This document shows, piece by piece, positions 35,598-45,364 of a stretch of 64,000 nt of DNA. Origin of the DNA: JAAYLC01 sp964636665 (GTDB lineage: Bacteria; Bacteroidota; Bacteroidia; Flavobacteriales; Flavobacteriaceae). A program made the translations under genes and the position numbers. The stretch lies in the NCBI GenBank assembly GCA_964636665.1, contig CAZWVT010000001.1, positions 62,001 through 126,000 on the forward strand, written 5' to 3'. How positions within the stretch are numbered: position 1 is the first letter of the stretch; the number at the start of each line of letters is the position of its first letter. Under the pieces are notes generated by a model. That model did not search any database, was not told where the DNA came from, and saw nothing but the letters and a program-made list of their open reading frames with translations.

Positions 35598-35993
35598 ATG
35601 AATGAATCCAATAGACAAAAGAAAATTGCATCTTTACTTCAAGAAGATTTGGCTCAGGAATTACAAAATCTCTTGAGAGAATCCGGGCAATCGGGCATCA
35701 TCATTTCGGTTAATAAAGTTAATGTAACCGTAGATTTATCACTTGCCAAAGTATATGTCAGTATTTTTCCTGCTGATAAAGCGGTAGGTTTTACCAAAGA
35801 ATTAAATCTTTTAAAGCCGCAAATCAAGCATCGCATTTCTCAATTAACGCGCCATCAATTACGAAAAATGCCTGATTTGGTTTTTTATTTAGACGATTCC
35901 CTCGAATATATCGAGCAAATAAATAAAGCTTTAAAAGGCATAGAAAATCCCATTACAAATCCGGAATTGCTTAATAAAAGAAAAAAATCATAA
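35598..35993 (+). CDS. rbfA: Ribosome-binding factor A
   Basis: 131 aa, single KH-like domain. It binds the 30S subunit and helps mature the 5' end of 16S rRNA, especially in the cold. Family marks: NRQKKIASLLQEDLAQELQ, VNVTVDLSLAKVYVSIFP, and RHQLRKMPDLVFYLDDSLE (the usual R..P.L.F..D.S). The next gene starts with GTG on the base after its stop. Confidence 0.95.
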   Translation: MNESNRQKKIASLLQEDLAQELQNLLRESGQSGIIISVNKVNVTVDLSLAKVYVSIFPADKAVGFTKELNLLKPQIKHRISQLTRHQLRKMPDLVFYLDDSLEYIEQINKALKGIENPITNPELLNKRKKS

Positions 35994-37199
35994 GTGAATT
36001 TTTCACTCTATATAGCCAAGCGATATCTCTTTTCCAAGAGTAGCAACAATGCAATAAACATCATTACTATTATTGCGGCAATCGGAGTTATTGTTGGTTC
36101 ATTTTCTTTATTAATCGTTCTTTCAGGATTTTCCGGACTCAAAGATTTCAGTCTTCAGTTTACCAATATTTTTGACAGTGATTTAAAAGTTTATCCGGAG
36201 AAAGGCAAAATTATTCCTTTTGATGAAAATATGAAAAACCGCATCTCACAAATGGAAGGTGTGGCTTCGTATGCAGAAATTATTGAAGAACGAATTTTTT
36301 TACAGTATAAAAATAAAAATCACATTGCCTACATAAAAGGCGTTGATGAAAATTATGGCAATGTCATTCCCATTGACAGCATTTTAATGGTTGGCGAATG
36401 GTTTGAACCCGACCAAAATGAAGTGGTTATCGGTCTGACAACTTCTGCAAAACTTTCTTTGTCACTCTGGGATTATATGAATTTGGTAGAAATCTATGTT
36501 CCCAAACCCGGAACCGGACAAATAGATGTACTGAATCCTTCGAATGCATTTAACAAAGCCAACGTCGTAGTTTCCGGAGTTTATCAAGTAAATGAAGAAT
36601 TGGACGCTAAATATGTGTTTACACAACTTTCATTTGCCCGAAATTTATTATCCATCTCTGAAAATGAGGTTTCTTCTTTGGAATTTAAACTTGTTTCTTC
36701 TCAATATGAATCAGCTGTAAGAAGCGAACTTACAGAAATTTTTGGTGATAACATTCTTATTAAAAATCGAATCCAACAAAATGATGCATTGTACAAAATG
36801 CTAAATACAGAAAATATTGCTGTCTATTTAATCTTTACATTGGTAATGATTATTGCACTTTTTAATGTAATCGGTTCCATCATCATTATGATTTTGGACA
36901 AGCGAAAAAACATTGAAACTTTAAATAATTTAGGTGCTACTTATAAAGAAATCCGCAGAATATTCTTTTTTCAAGGAACATTAATGACTATTTTAGGTGG
37001 AATTATAGGAATCATTATTGGACTTGTAGCAGTTTGGTTACAAATTAAATACGGATTGATTTATATTACAAACACCCTACCCTATCCGGCGAAAATTGAA
37101 GGAATCAATGTTATTGTGGTATTTTTTACAATTAGTATTTTGGGAATTTTGGCCTCATATATAGCCTCTCGACGCGTTCAGCGAAAATCTTTGCAGTAA
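35994..37199 (+). CDS. FtsX-like permease (LolC/LolE or MacB-type ABC permease)
   Basis: 401 aa, starting with a GTG directly after the rbfA TAA. One N-terminal helix (about 17-44), a periplasmic domain of about 220 residues (MacB_PCD type), then three helices at about 275-300, 325-350 and 370-392. This four-helix layout and the ARYLFS-like start (YIAKRYLFSKSSNNAINIIT) match LolC/LolE, the membrane part of the lipoprotein-releasing LolCDE complex. Bacteroidota often have a single subunit forming a homodimer. The ATPase LolD is not adjacent. Confidence 0.85.
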   Translation: MNFSLYIAKRYLFSKSSNNAINIITIIAAIGVIVGSFSLLIVLSGFSGLKDFSLQFTNIFDSDLKVYPEKGKIIPFDENMKNRISQMEGVASYAEIIEERIFLQYKNKNHIAYIKGVDENYGNVIPIDSILMVGEWFEPDQNEVVIGLTTSAKLSLSLWDYMNLVEIYVPKPGTGQIDVLNPSNAFNKANVVVSGVYQVNEELDAKYVFTQLSFARNLLSISENEVSSLEFKLVSSQYESAVRSELTEIFGDNILIKNRIQQNDALYKMLNTENIAVYLIFTLVMIIALFNVIGSIIIMILDKRKNIETLNNLGATYKEIRRIFFFQGTLMTILGGIIGIIIGLVAVWLQIKYGLIYITNTLPYPAKIEGINVIVVFFTISILGILASYIASRRVQRKSLQ

Positions 37200-37201
37200 A
37201 A

Positions 37202-38194
37202 TCAGGCAAATTCATAATCGCCAAACACTTCCAAAGCTTCATCCAGAGTTTTAAAAACAAGAGCTGCATCATCATCGGTAACCAATTTCATCCGGTACTC
37301 TTTAAAATTTGGAATTCCCTTAAAATAGTTGGTATAATGTCTTCTCGTTTCAAAAACCCCGAGTTTTTCTCCTTTCCAGTCAATAGCCATTTGCAAATGT
37401 CTTCTGGCAGCTTCTACACGTTCTTTCATCGTTGGTGGTGGAAGGTGTTCTCCGGTCTTTAGAAAGTGTTTTACTTCCCTGAAAAACCAAGGATAACCGA
37501 TACTCGCACGACCAATCATAGCGCCGTCAAGTCCGTATTCATCCCGCATTTTTTTGGCACGTTGGGGCGTATTTACATCACCGTTTCCAAAAATGGGAAT
37601 ATGCATTCGCGGATTGTTTTTGACTTCGGAAATCAGCGTCCAGTCGGCATCGCCTTTGTACATTTGTTTTCGGGTTCTTCCGTGAATTGACAAAGCTTGA
37701 CAACCGACATCTTGCAATCGTTCGGCAACTTCAACGATGCGAATTGATTCTTCGTCCCAGCCCAATCTGGTTTTTACAGTAATCGGAAGCTTGGTGTGTT
37801 TGACCATCGCTTCCGTAAGCGAAACCATCAAATCGACATCTTTTAATATTCCGGCACCTGCACCTTTGGAAACAACTTTTTTTACCGGACAACCAAAATT
37901 AATATCAATAATATCCGGACCGGTGGCTTCTACGATTTCTACCGTTTTTAACATAGAATCCAAAACAGCTCCAAAAATCTGAATCCCCACAGGACGTTCC
38001 TTTTCGTAAATATCCAATTTCATCATGCTTTTGGCAGCATCTCGAATAAGGCCTTCGGCTGAAATAAACTCGGTATAAACCACATCCGCTCCTTGTTCTT
38101 TGCACAATGCACGAAAAGGCGGATCGCTTACATCTTCCATCGGCGCTAATAACAGCGGAAATTCCGGTAATTCTATATTTCCTATTTTTGGCAA
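37202..38194 (-). CDS. dusB: tRNA-dihydrouridine synthase B
   Basis: 330 aa, FMN-dependent TIM barrel plus C-terminal helical domain. It reduces uridines in the tRNA D-loop. Motifs: LAPMEDVSDPPFR, the catalytic cysteine in INFGCPVKKVVSKGAGAGIL, VKTRLGW, and GRTRKQMYKGDADW. DusB and DusA/C share these; the length and PVKKV fit DusB best. It is convergent with the FtsX-like gene (2 bp between stops). Confidence 0.92.
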   Translation of the reverse strand: MPKIGNIELPEFPLLLAPMEDVSDPPFRALCKEQGADVVYTEFISAEGLIRDAAKSMMKLDIYEKERPVGIQIFGAVLDSMLKTVEIVEATGPDIIDINFGCPVKKVVSKGAGAGILKDVDLMVSLTEAMVKHTKLPITVKTRLGWDEESIRIVEVAERLQDVGCQALSIHGRTRKQMYKGDADWTLISEVKNNPRMHIPIFGNGDVNTPQRAKKMRDEYGLDGAMIGRASIGYPWFFREVKHFLKTGEHLPPPTMKERVEAARRHLQMAIDWKGEKLGVFETRRHYTNYFKGIPNFKEYRMKLVTDDDAALVFKTLDEALEVFGDYEFA

Positions 38195-38216
38195 CGTATT
38201 AATTTTTAAGAAAGTG

Positions 38217-38224
38217 CAAATTTA
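38217..38224 (-). promoter_or_regulatory. -7 box of dusB
   Basis: Reads TAAATTTG on the minus strand, 22 bp upstream of the dusB start. Confidence 0.4.
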
Positions 38225-38342
38225 GTGATTATCACTCAAACAATTATTTTATGCAGAACGCTATTCAAATAAATATTGAACTTATTGATAGTAAACTATT
38301 TCAGACTTGTAAAATAGTATCACGAAAAACGTACAATTCGCT

Positions 38343-38350
38343 TATATTTG
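38343..38350 (+). promoter_or_regulatory. -7 box of lepA
   Basis: TATATTTG, 27 bp before the lepA ATG; matches TAnnTTTG. Confidence 0.45.
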
Positions 38351-38377
38351 CACCCTAACATTCGTTGAACGAAATTT

Positions 38378-40174
38378 ATGAAGAACATCCGTAATTTTTG
38401 CATTATTGCTCATATTGACCATGGAAAAAGCACCTTGGCAGACAGACTTTTAGATGCAACAGGAACTGTGACAGAAAGAGAAAAACAAGAGCAATTACTC
38501 GACAGTATGGATTTGGAACGGGAACGAGGCATTACCATAAAAAGTCATGCCATTCAAATGGATTATGTTTACAACAATGAAAAATACATTTTAAATCTTA
38601 TTGACACCCCCGGACACGTTGATTTTTCTTACGAAGTTTCACGTTCCATCGCAGCTTGCGAAGGTGCTTTATTAATCGTAGATGCCGCCCAGAGCATTCA
38701 AGCGCAGACGATTTCTAATTTATATTTGGCGCTGGAAAACGATCTTGAAATCATTCCGATTTTAAACAAAGTTGATTTACCGTCAGCAAATCCTGAAGAA
38801 GTTACAGACGATATTGTCGATTTATTGGGATGCAAACCAGAAGAAGTTATTCCTGCCAGTGGAAAAACCGGTTTTGGCGTCGATAACATTCTCCAAGCCA
38901 TCATTGAACGAATCCCGCCACCTCAAGGCAATCCGGAAGCTCCGCTCCAAGCTTTGATTTTTGACTCTGTTTACAATCCGTTCCGAGGAATTGAAACGTA
39001 TTTTAGAGTTATAAACGGAGAAATCAAAAAAGGACAACAAATCAAATTTATGGCGACCAACAAATCCTACTACGCCGATGAAGTGGGTACGTTGCGATTA
39101 AAACAATTTCCGAAAGAAGTTATCAAAGCCGGAGATGTGGGTTATCTAATTACCGGAATTAAGGAAGCAAAAGAAGTAAAAGTTGGAGATACCATCACCG
39201 ATGCCAAAAATCCGACGCAAAATATGATTGCCGGATTTGAAGACGTCAAACCCATGGTTTTTGCCGGAATTTATCCTGTGGACACAGAAGATTATGAAGA
39301 ACTTCGAAATTCAATGGAAAAACTACAGCTCAACGATGCTTCACTTGTATTTACGCCAGAAAGTTCCGCAGCTTTAGGTTTTGGTTTCCGTTGTGGATTT
39401 TTAGGAATGCTCCACCTTGAAATTATTCAAGAAAGATTGGAACGAGAGTTTGATATGACCGTAATTACAACGGTTCCCAACGTTTCATATCAGGCTTATA
39501 CAATCCGAGAACCACAAACTTCTATTCCGGTAAACAACCCGTCAGATCTACCTGATCCTTCCATTTTGGACAGAGTTGAAGAACCTTTTATCAAAGCGAC
39601 GATAATTACGAAAGCTGAATTCATCGGTCCGGTAATGTCTTTGTGTATTGAAAAAAGAGGCGTGATTACCAATCAATCGTATTTGACAACCGATCGTGTA
39701 GAACTTATTTTTGATATGCCTCTGGCTGAAATTGTTTTCGATTTTTACGATCGACTCAAAACCGTATCAAGAGGTTATGCTTCATTTGATTACAGTCCTA
39801 TTGGAATGCGTACCTCTCATCTGGTAAAAGTTGATATTCTTTTAAACGCAAATACGGTTGATGCACTTTCTGCTCTAATTCATAGAGACAGTGCTTATGA
39901 AATAGGCAAAAAAATATGTGAGAAATTAAAAGAACTCATTCCGCGTCAACAATTTGATATCCCAATTCAAGCGGCAATCGGAGCTAAAATTATCGCTCGA
40001 GAAACTGTAAAAGCACTTAGAAAGGACGTAACCGCAAAATGTTATGGAGGCGATATTTCCAGAAAACGTAAACTCTTGGAAAAACAGAAAAAAGGTAAAA
40101 AACGTATGCGTCAAATCGGAAATGTTGAGATTCCGCAAGAAGCTTTTATGGCCGTTTTAAAACTGAATGATTAA
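38378..40174 (+). CDS. lepA: Elongation factor 4 (LepA), ribosomal GTPase
   Basis: 598 aa. It back-translocates or remobilises stalled ribosomes and assists 30S biogenesis. G motifs: G1 AHIDHGKST (12-20), G2 within RGITIKSHAI, G3 DTPGHVDF, and G4 NKVDLPSA. It is followed by EF-G-like domains and the LepA-specific C-terminal domain ending in the basic segment CYGGDISRKRKLLEKQKKGK, which is diagnostic against EF-G and EF-Tu. Ordinary length. Confidence 0.98.
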   Translation: MKNIRNFCIIAHIDHGKSTLADRLLDATGTVTEREKQEQLLDSMDLERERGITIKSHAIQMDYVYNNEKYILNLIDTPGHVDFSYEVSRSIAACEGALLIVDAAQSIQAQTISNLYLALENDLEIIPILNKVDLPSANPEEVTDDIVDLLGCKPEEVIPASGKTGFGVDNILQAIIERIPPPQGNPEAPLQALIFDSVYNPFRGIETYFRVINGEIKKGQQIKFMATNKSYYADEVGTLRLKQFPKEVIKAGDVGYLITGIKEAKEVKVGDTITDAKNPTQNMIAGFEDVKPMVFAGIYPVDTEDYEELRNSMEKLQLNDASLVFTPESSAALGFGFRCGFLGMLHLEIIQERLEREFDMTVITTVPNVSYQAYTIREPQTSIPVNNPSDLPDPSILDRVEEPFIKATIITKAEFIGPVMSLCIEKRGVITNQSYLTTDRVELIFDMPLAEIVFDFYDRLKTVSRGYASFDYSPIGMRTSHLVKVDILLNANTVDALSALIHRDSAYEIGKKICEKLKELIPRQQFDIPIQAAIGAKIIARETVKALRKDVTAKCYGGDISRKRKLLEKQKKGKKRMRQIGNVEIPQEAFMAVLKLND

Positions 40175-40178
40175 AAAA

Positions 40179-40406
40179 TTAATTGCAGAGTACTCCTTCT
40201 TCCTGTAAATCGGATAAATAAACATCATAAGGAGTTTGCGTATCTTCACCGTTTATGGAAGCATTTCCATTGCTTTCTCGGCAGAGTTCAAAATCGAGTG
40301 TTTCTGATGATGTACAAGTAAGACAATGAATGTCTTCATCTTTTTTACAAGAAAAAAAAGCGAAAAATAAAGATGCAAAAAACAGTATTTTCAGGATGTT
40401 TTTCAT
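40179..40406 (-). CDS. 75-aa cysteine-containing lipoprotein
   Basis: I take the ATG at 40406: MKNILKILFFASLFFAFFSC is a lipoprotein signal with lipobox FFSC. The longer frame back to 40508 would bury the signal. After the acylated cysteine comes KKDEDIHCLTC, then a further Cys in FELC and a last Cys at LCN, so the mature 57 residues hold four more cysteines besides the lipid-bearing one. No family recognised. It is convergent with lepA, 4 bp between stops. Confidence 0.7.
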   Translation of the reverse strand: MKNILKILFFASLFFAFFSCKKDEDIHCLTCTSSETLDFELCRESNGNASINGEDTQTPYDVYLSDLQEEGVLCN

Positions 40407-40525
40407 AATTTCAAATATTTTGAGGCTAAAAATATAATTTATTGTTAAATGTACCACTTTAAATAAGTCCTTATTTAATCTTAAATTCGCTTTTTGATTA
40501 ATTTGCAAATCTTTATTTCATTAGA

Positions 40526-41389
40526 ATGAACTTATATGCTGTTGAAGCCGGAAATTTTAAACTCGATGGTGGAGCCATGTTTGGAATTGTACCCAAAACC
40601 CTTTGGTCACGAACCAATCCGGCAGATGAAAACAATATGATAAAACTCGCAACCCGTTGTTTATTAATCGAAAACGGAAACAGATTGACGTTGATTGATA
40701 CCGGAATGGGAAATAAACAAAATGAAAAATTTTTTGGTTATTACTATTTATGGGGCGATTATTCCTTGGAAAAATCTTTGAAATCTACAGGATTTCATCC
40801 CGATGACATTACAGATGTTTTTATGACGCATCTGCATTTTGACCATTGTGGCGGAAGTATTCAATGGAATAAAAACAAAACCGGTTATGAGCCGGCTTTT
40901 AAAAATGCAACCTATTGGAGCAATAAAGACCACTGGAAATGGGCAACCCAACCAAATAGAAGAGAACGTGCCTCATTTTTAACTGAAAACATTCTGCCTA
41001 TTGAAGAAAGCGGTCAATTAAAATTTATAGAACAACCCAAAGGAGATTTTTCAACAGCTTCGGAGATGGATTTCGGAATTCTCTATGTTGACGGCCATAC
41101 CGATAAACAAATGATTCCTCATATTCAATACAAAGGCAAAACTTTGGTGTATGTTGCAGATTTATTGCCCACTGTCGGCCATTTGCCTTTACCATACGTA
41201 ATGGGTTACGACACGCGTCCATTGTTGACACTCTCAGAAAAAGAAAAATTTTTAAACAAAGCGGCGACAGAAGGATTTTATCTTTTTTTGGAACACGATG
41301 TATATAATCCGATAATAACCGTTAAACATACCGACAAAGGCGTTCGCTTGAATGAACGATTTACTATAAATGACTTTTTTAATTCCTAA
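40526..41389 (+). CDS. Metallo-beta-lactamase-fold hydrolase
   Basis: 287 aa, cytoplasmic (no signal peptide). The MBL zinc motif is THLHFDHCGG, followed by further ligands in YVDGHTDKQM and LEHDV. An early DTGMG is also typical. The family layout resembles AHL-lactonase-like and uncharacterised MBL hydrolases. Substrate unknown. 11 bp before the S8 peptidase, so possibly co-transcribed with it. Confidence 0.9.
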   Translation: MNLYAVEAGNFKLDGGAMFGIVPKTLWSRTNPADENNMIKLATRCLLIENGNRLTLIDTGMGNKQNEKFFGYYYLWGDYSLEKSLKSTGFHPDDITDVFMTHLHFDHCGGSIQWNKNKTGYEPAFKNATYWSNKDHWKWATQPNRRERASFLTENILPIEESGQLKFIEQPKGDFSTASEMDFGILYVDGHTDKQMIPHIQYKGKTLVYVADLLPTVGHLPLPYVMGYDTRPLLTLSEKEKFLNKAATEGFYLFLEHDVYNPIITVKHTDKGVRLNERFTINDFFNS

Positions 41390-41400
41390 TCTTTTATAAA

Positions 41401-43068
41401 ATGAAAAAAATAAAAATCTCTTTATTTTCTTTAGCATTTGCCTCAATTCTGGCAAGTTGTGGAAGTGCTGCAATTGTAGCTACACCGATTACCGATGTAT
41501 CTCATATTCCCACCAAAAATGTACCGCTCACCGATGATCAAATGAAGGTTTGGTCAATGATGGATTTGACTCGCGACACTGTTCCGGGAATGAGCGTTGA
41601 TCGTGCTTATGAAGAAATTGTAAAAAACCGTAAAGGAAAAACCGTAATCGTTGGTGTTATCGACAGCGGATTGGATATTGACCACGAAGATTTAAAAAAT
41701 GTACTTTGGGTAAATAAAGGAGAGGTTGCCGGAAATAATATTGATGATGACAACAACGGCTATGTAGATGACATCCACGGATGGAATTTTCTCGGAGATA
41801 TTTTAGGTGATCAAATGGAATCTACGCGATTGGTAAGAAGATTCAGAGATAAGTTTGAAGATAAAGATGTCTCTCAAATTGCTCCTGAAGACATGGAAGA
41901 TTTCGAATTATATCAAAGTGCAAGAAAAGATTTTGATGAAAAAGTAGCTGAAACCGCAAACAATAAAACGCGCTATTCTTTTATGGTTGCCCAAATTGAA
42001 CCTGCACATCAAGCAATGACTCAAAAATTTGGAAAAGAAGATTATACTGTTGAAGATTTAAACAGCATTCAAAATCCGACTCAAGAAGAAACCCAACAAA
42101 TCGCTATGCTTTCGCAAATGTTGAGTTTTGGTGATTCTATTGATTCTGTTCTTGAAGAATTACAAAACGGAATTGAATATTTTGACAACAGATTGAAATA
42201 CCACTTTAATTTAGAAGAAGATTTCAGAGAAGTTTTAAATGATAATCCTTTTGATATCAATGATAAATATTATGGAGACAACAACGTAGTAAGCATTGAC
42301 CCGACAAAAGAAAATGCACTTCACGGAACCCACGTAGCAGGGATTATCGCTGCAGAAAGAAATAATGGCATCGGAACAGATGGAGTTGCAAACAACGTTC
42401 GGATTATGGCAGTGAGAGCTGTTCCCGATGGTGACGAGCACGATAAAGACATCGCTTTGGCAATCCGTTATGCGGTTGATAATGGCGCAACAATTTTAAA
42501 TACGAGTTTTGGAAAATATTTTTCTCCAAATTCAGAATGGGTTTATGAAGCGATCCAATATGCTGCTTCCAAAGATGTATTAATCGTCAATGCAGCCGGA
42601 AATGATGCCTTTGATTTAGATACCATCAACGTATATCCGAATGATCAATGGGATAACGGTTCCGAAATTGCAGATTCATTTATTACGGTAGGCGCTTTGA
42701 ACTATGAGTACGGTGAAAATATGCTCGCCAGATTTACCAATTACGGAAAAATAAATGTCGATGTTTTTGCACCCGGTGTACAAATTTATGCTCCGATTCC
42801 AAACGATGAATATCAAAAACTGAACGGAACTTCTATGGCAGCGCCGAATGTTGCCGGAGTAGCTGCTATGATTCGCTCACTGTATCCAAAATTAACGGCT
42901 CCACAGGTTAAGAAAATTATCCTTGAAAGTGGAATTTCTCCCAATATCGAAGTTATTTTAGGCGGAAATCCTGAAAATCGAGACAATTTCCGAAACGTAT
43001 CTAAATCAGGAAAAATTGTGAATATGTACAATGCATTAATTATGGCAGATAAAATATCGAGGAAATGA
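41401..43068 (+). CDS. Subtilisin-like S8 peptidase lipoprotein
   Basis: 555 aa. A lipoprotein signal with lipobox ILASC (C20) suggests a membrane-anchored, periplasmic or surface enzyme. The catalytic triad is intact: D88 in VIDSGLDIDH, H308 in HGTHVAG, and S478 in NGTSMAAPNVAG, with the oxyanion N401 in NAAGND. The gap of about 220 residues between Asp and His is unusually long for a subtilase; the insert is helical and acidic. Its stop overlaps the start of the M1 peptidase (ATGA). Confidence 0.93.
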   Translation: MKKIKISLFSLAFASILASCGSAAIVATPITDVSHIPTKNVPLTDDQMKVWSMMDLTRDTVPGMSVDRAYEEIVKNRKGKTVIVGVIDSGLDIDHEDLKNVLWVNKGEVAGNNIDDDNNGYVDDIHGWNFLGDILGDQMESTRLVRRFRDKFEDKDVSQIAPEDMEDFELYQSARKDFDEKVAETANNKTRYSFMVAQIEPAHQAMTQKFGKEDYTVEDLNSIQNPTQEETQQIAMLSQMLSFGDSIDSVLEELQNGIEYFDNRLKYHFNLEEDFREVLNDNPFDINDKYYGDNNVVSIDPTKENALHGTHVAGIIAAERNNGIGTDGVANNVRIMAVRAVPDGDEHDKDIALAIRYAVDNGATILNTSFGKYFSPNSEWVYEAIQYAASKDVLIVNAAGNDAFDLDTINVYPNDQWDNGSEIADSFITVGALNYEYGENMLARFTNYGKINVDVFAPGVQIYAPIPNDEYQKLNGTSMAAPNVAGVAAMIRSLYPKLTAPQVKKIILESGISPNIEVILGGNPENRDNFRNVSKSGKIVNMYNALIMADKISRK

Positions 43069-44918
43069 TTTCTTTCTTAAATAATATTTTTACAAAGACG
43101 GTTATTGGCACTTTTGCCCTAACCGTCTCTGTTGTTTCAGCTCAAAACACAAATTATTGGCAGCAACAAGCAGATTACGTGATGGAAATTGATATGGATG
43201 TAAAAAAACATCAGTATCAAGGAAAACAAGAATTAAAATACACAAACAATTCACCCGATACACTCGATTATGTTTTCTATCATCTTTATTTTAATGCTTT
43301 CCAACCGGGAAGTGAAATGGATATCCGCTCACGAACTATTGAAGACCCCGACAGAAGAGTTGGTGACAGAATTTCCAAGCTTAAACCAAACGAAATAGGT
43401 TACATCCGTCCTCAAAAATTCACTCAGAACGGCAAATCGTTAAATTATACCATAAAAGGAACTGTACTCAAAGCCGATTTAAATCAACCTATTGCCCCGG
43501 GAGAAACTACTGTTTTTAATATGGAGTGGGATGCACAAGTTCCAATTCAAATAAGACGTTCCGGACGAGATAATGAGGAAGGCGTTGCTTACACGATGAC
43601 CCAATGGTTTCCAAAAATTGCCGAATATGATTTTGAAGGATGGCATGCCGATCCATATATCGCAAGAGAATTTTACAGTGTTTGGGGAAATTATGATGTA
43701 AAAATCACCATTGATGCCACATATACCATTGGCGGAACTGGTTATCTCCAAAATCCTGCAGAAGTAGGACACGGATATACCGCACCCGGACAAAAATGGA
43801 TGAAACCGAAAAAAGGAAAATACACTTGGCATTTTCTCGCACCTGATGTTCATGATTTTGCATGGGCTGCCGATTCTGATTACATCCATGATATTTATGA
43901 AGGTCCTAATGGGGTTACACTTCATTTTTTTTATAAAGACGATCCGGAAATTCGGGATAATTGGAAAGCACTTCAACCAAAAACTGCTGCTCTGATGGAA
44001 TTTTTCAATGAACTTGTTGGTCCTTATCCTTACGAGCAATATTCTGTGATTCAAGGCGGTGACGGCGGAATGGAATATGCTATGTGTACGATGATTACAG
44101 GCAAAAGATCGTTGGAAAGTTTGGTAGGTGTTACGGCTCACGAACTCGCTCACAAATGGTTTCAGTTTATTTTGGCAAGCAACGAAAGTCGCCATCCTTG
44201 GATGGATGAAGGATTTACTGTTTTCATCGCCGATGAAGCAATGAATGTCGTTATGGAAGAAGGCAAAGACAATCCGCATTCAGGTTCGTACAGAAATTAT
44301 TATTTTATGGCATCCAGCGAAAATGAAGAACCGTTGAGTACGCATGCCGACCGATATGATAACAATCGCTCTTACGGAATAAATTCATATTCAAAAGGTT
44401 CTGTATTTATAAACCAATTGGGATATGTAATTGGAGTTGAAAATTTAGGGAAAACATTTCGAAAATTTTATGAAGATTTCAAATTCAAACACCCCACTCC
44501 TACTGATTTTATCAGAACTGCAGAAAAAGTTTCAGGCATGCAATTAGATTGGTATTTGATTGATTTCACTCAAACTACAAACACTATCGATTACGGAATT
44601 AAATCAGTTGAAATCGAAAATGACCAGACAATTGTTACTTTGGAACGCATCGGATTGATTCCGATGCCGTTGGATATTTTTATTACTTATGATGACGGAA
44701 GCATGGAGTTGTTATACATTCCCTTGCGACAAATGTGGGGAGAAAAACCAAACCACTTTAATAATTTAAATAGAACCACATTAGAAGATTGGGCTTGGGC
44801 ATATCCAACTTATAAATTTGAGTTGGAAAAAGGGAAAAAACCGCAAACCATCGTGATAGATATTACCCAACGAATGGCAGATATAAATTGGGAAAACAAC
44901 ATCTGGCAAAAGGAATAA
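43065..44918 (+). CDS. M1-family zinc metallopeptidase, secreted
   Basis: 617 aa with a signal peptide (ends VVSAQ). M1 aminopeptidase marks: GGMEYAM (334-340), the zinc motif HELAH (359-363) and the third ligand E382 in WMDEGFTVF exactly 18 residues on. No transpeptidase or PDZ domain. It overlaps the S8 peptidase by 4 bp (ATGA), so the two proteases are made together and may share substrates. Confidence 0.93.
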   Translation: MISFLNNIFTKTVIGTFALTVSVVSAQNTNYWQQQADYVMEIDMDVKKHQYQGKQELKYTNNSPDTLDYVFYHLYFNAFQPGSEMDIRSRTIEDPDRRVGDRISKLKPNEIGYIRPQKFTQNGKSLNYTIKGTVLKADLNQPIAPGETTVFNMEWDAQVPIQIRRSGRDNEEGVAYTMTQWFPKIAEYDFEGWHADPYIAREFYSVWGNYDVKITIDATYTIGGTGYLQNPAEVGHGYTAPGQKWMKPKKGKYTWHFLAPDVHDFAWAADSDYIHDIYEGPNGVTLHFFYKDDPEIRDNWKALQPKTAALMEFFNELVGPYPYEQYSVIQGGDGGMEYAMCTMITGKRSLESLVGVTAHELAHKWFQFILASNESRHPWMDEGFTVFIADEAMNVVMEEGKDNPHSGSYRNYYFMASSENEEPLSTHADRYDNNRSYGINSYSKGSVFINQLGYVIGVENLGKTFRKFYEDFKFKHPTPTDFIRTAEKVSGMQLDWYLIDFTQTTNTIDYGIKSVEIENDQTIVTLERIGLIPMPLDIFITYDDGSMELLYIPLRQMWGEKPNHFNNLNRTTLEDWAWAYPTYKFELEKGKKPQTIVIDITQRMADINWENNIWQKE

Positions 44919-44939
44919 TCATTTTTTTAGCTTTAATTT

Positions 44940-44976
44940 GAAACCTCATCTATTTTTTAGGTGAGGTTTCTTTTTT
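44940..44976 (+). terminator. Rho-independent terminator between the M1 peptidase and rnpA
   Basis: Stem GAAACCTCA / TGAGGTTTC with a 13-nt loop and six T. rnpA follows 14 bp later, with a TATCTTTA box in between. Confidence 0.75.
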
Positions 44977-44990
44977 AATATCTTTACCTT

Positions 44991-45359
44991 GTGAATCAGA
45001 AGTTTCCTAAAGCCGAAAAATTAAAAAGTTCAAAAACAATTGAGTATTTGTTTCTGAATGGTAAAAAACATATAAATTATCCTTTAAAAGTTATTTATAA
45101 AGAAAATACTGAATCCGTTAATCACAAAATTGCCTTCAGTGTACCGAAAAGAAATTTTAAAAAAGCAGTAGAAAGAAACAGAATTAAAAGACTACTTCGG
45201 GAAGTCTATCGTTTAAACAAACACAGACTTATACGTAAAGAAGAAAATCTACTAATTTTATTTATTTATTTAGGCAAGCAAATACCGGATTATCATCTAT
45301 TAGAAAAAAAAATGATTTCGCTTTTGTCTTATTTAAGTGAAAAAAATATAAAAAATTAA
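44991..45359 (+). CDS. rnpA: Ribonuclease P protein component
   Basis: 122 aa from a GTG start. The protein subunit helps RNase P RNA cut the 5' leader off tRNA precursors. The RNR signature is present: FSVPKRNFKKAVERNRIKRL. Unlike in most bacteria it is not preceded by rpmH; instead an S41 protease gene follows 5 bp later. Confidence 0.92.
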   Translation: MNQKFPKAEKLKSSKTIEYLFLNGKKHINYPLKVIYKENTESVNHKIAFSVPKRNFKKAVERNRIKRLLREVYRLNKHRLIRKEENLLILFIYLGKQIPDYHLLEKKMISLLSYLSEKNIKN

Positions 45360-45364
45360 ACCTT

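Noticed and set aside
43479..44279. A 266-codon open frame on the minus strand
   Set aside because: Fully antisense to the M1 peptidase, which has intact motifs. Composition (rich in F, I, H, C, R) is that of a shadow frame.
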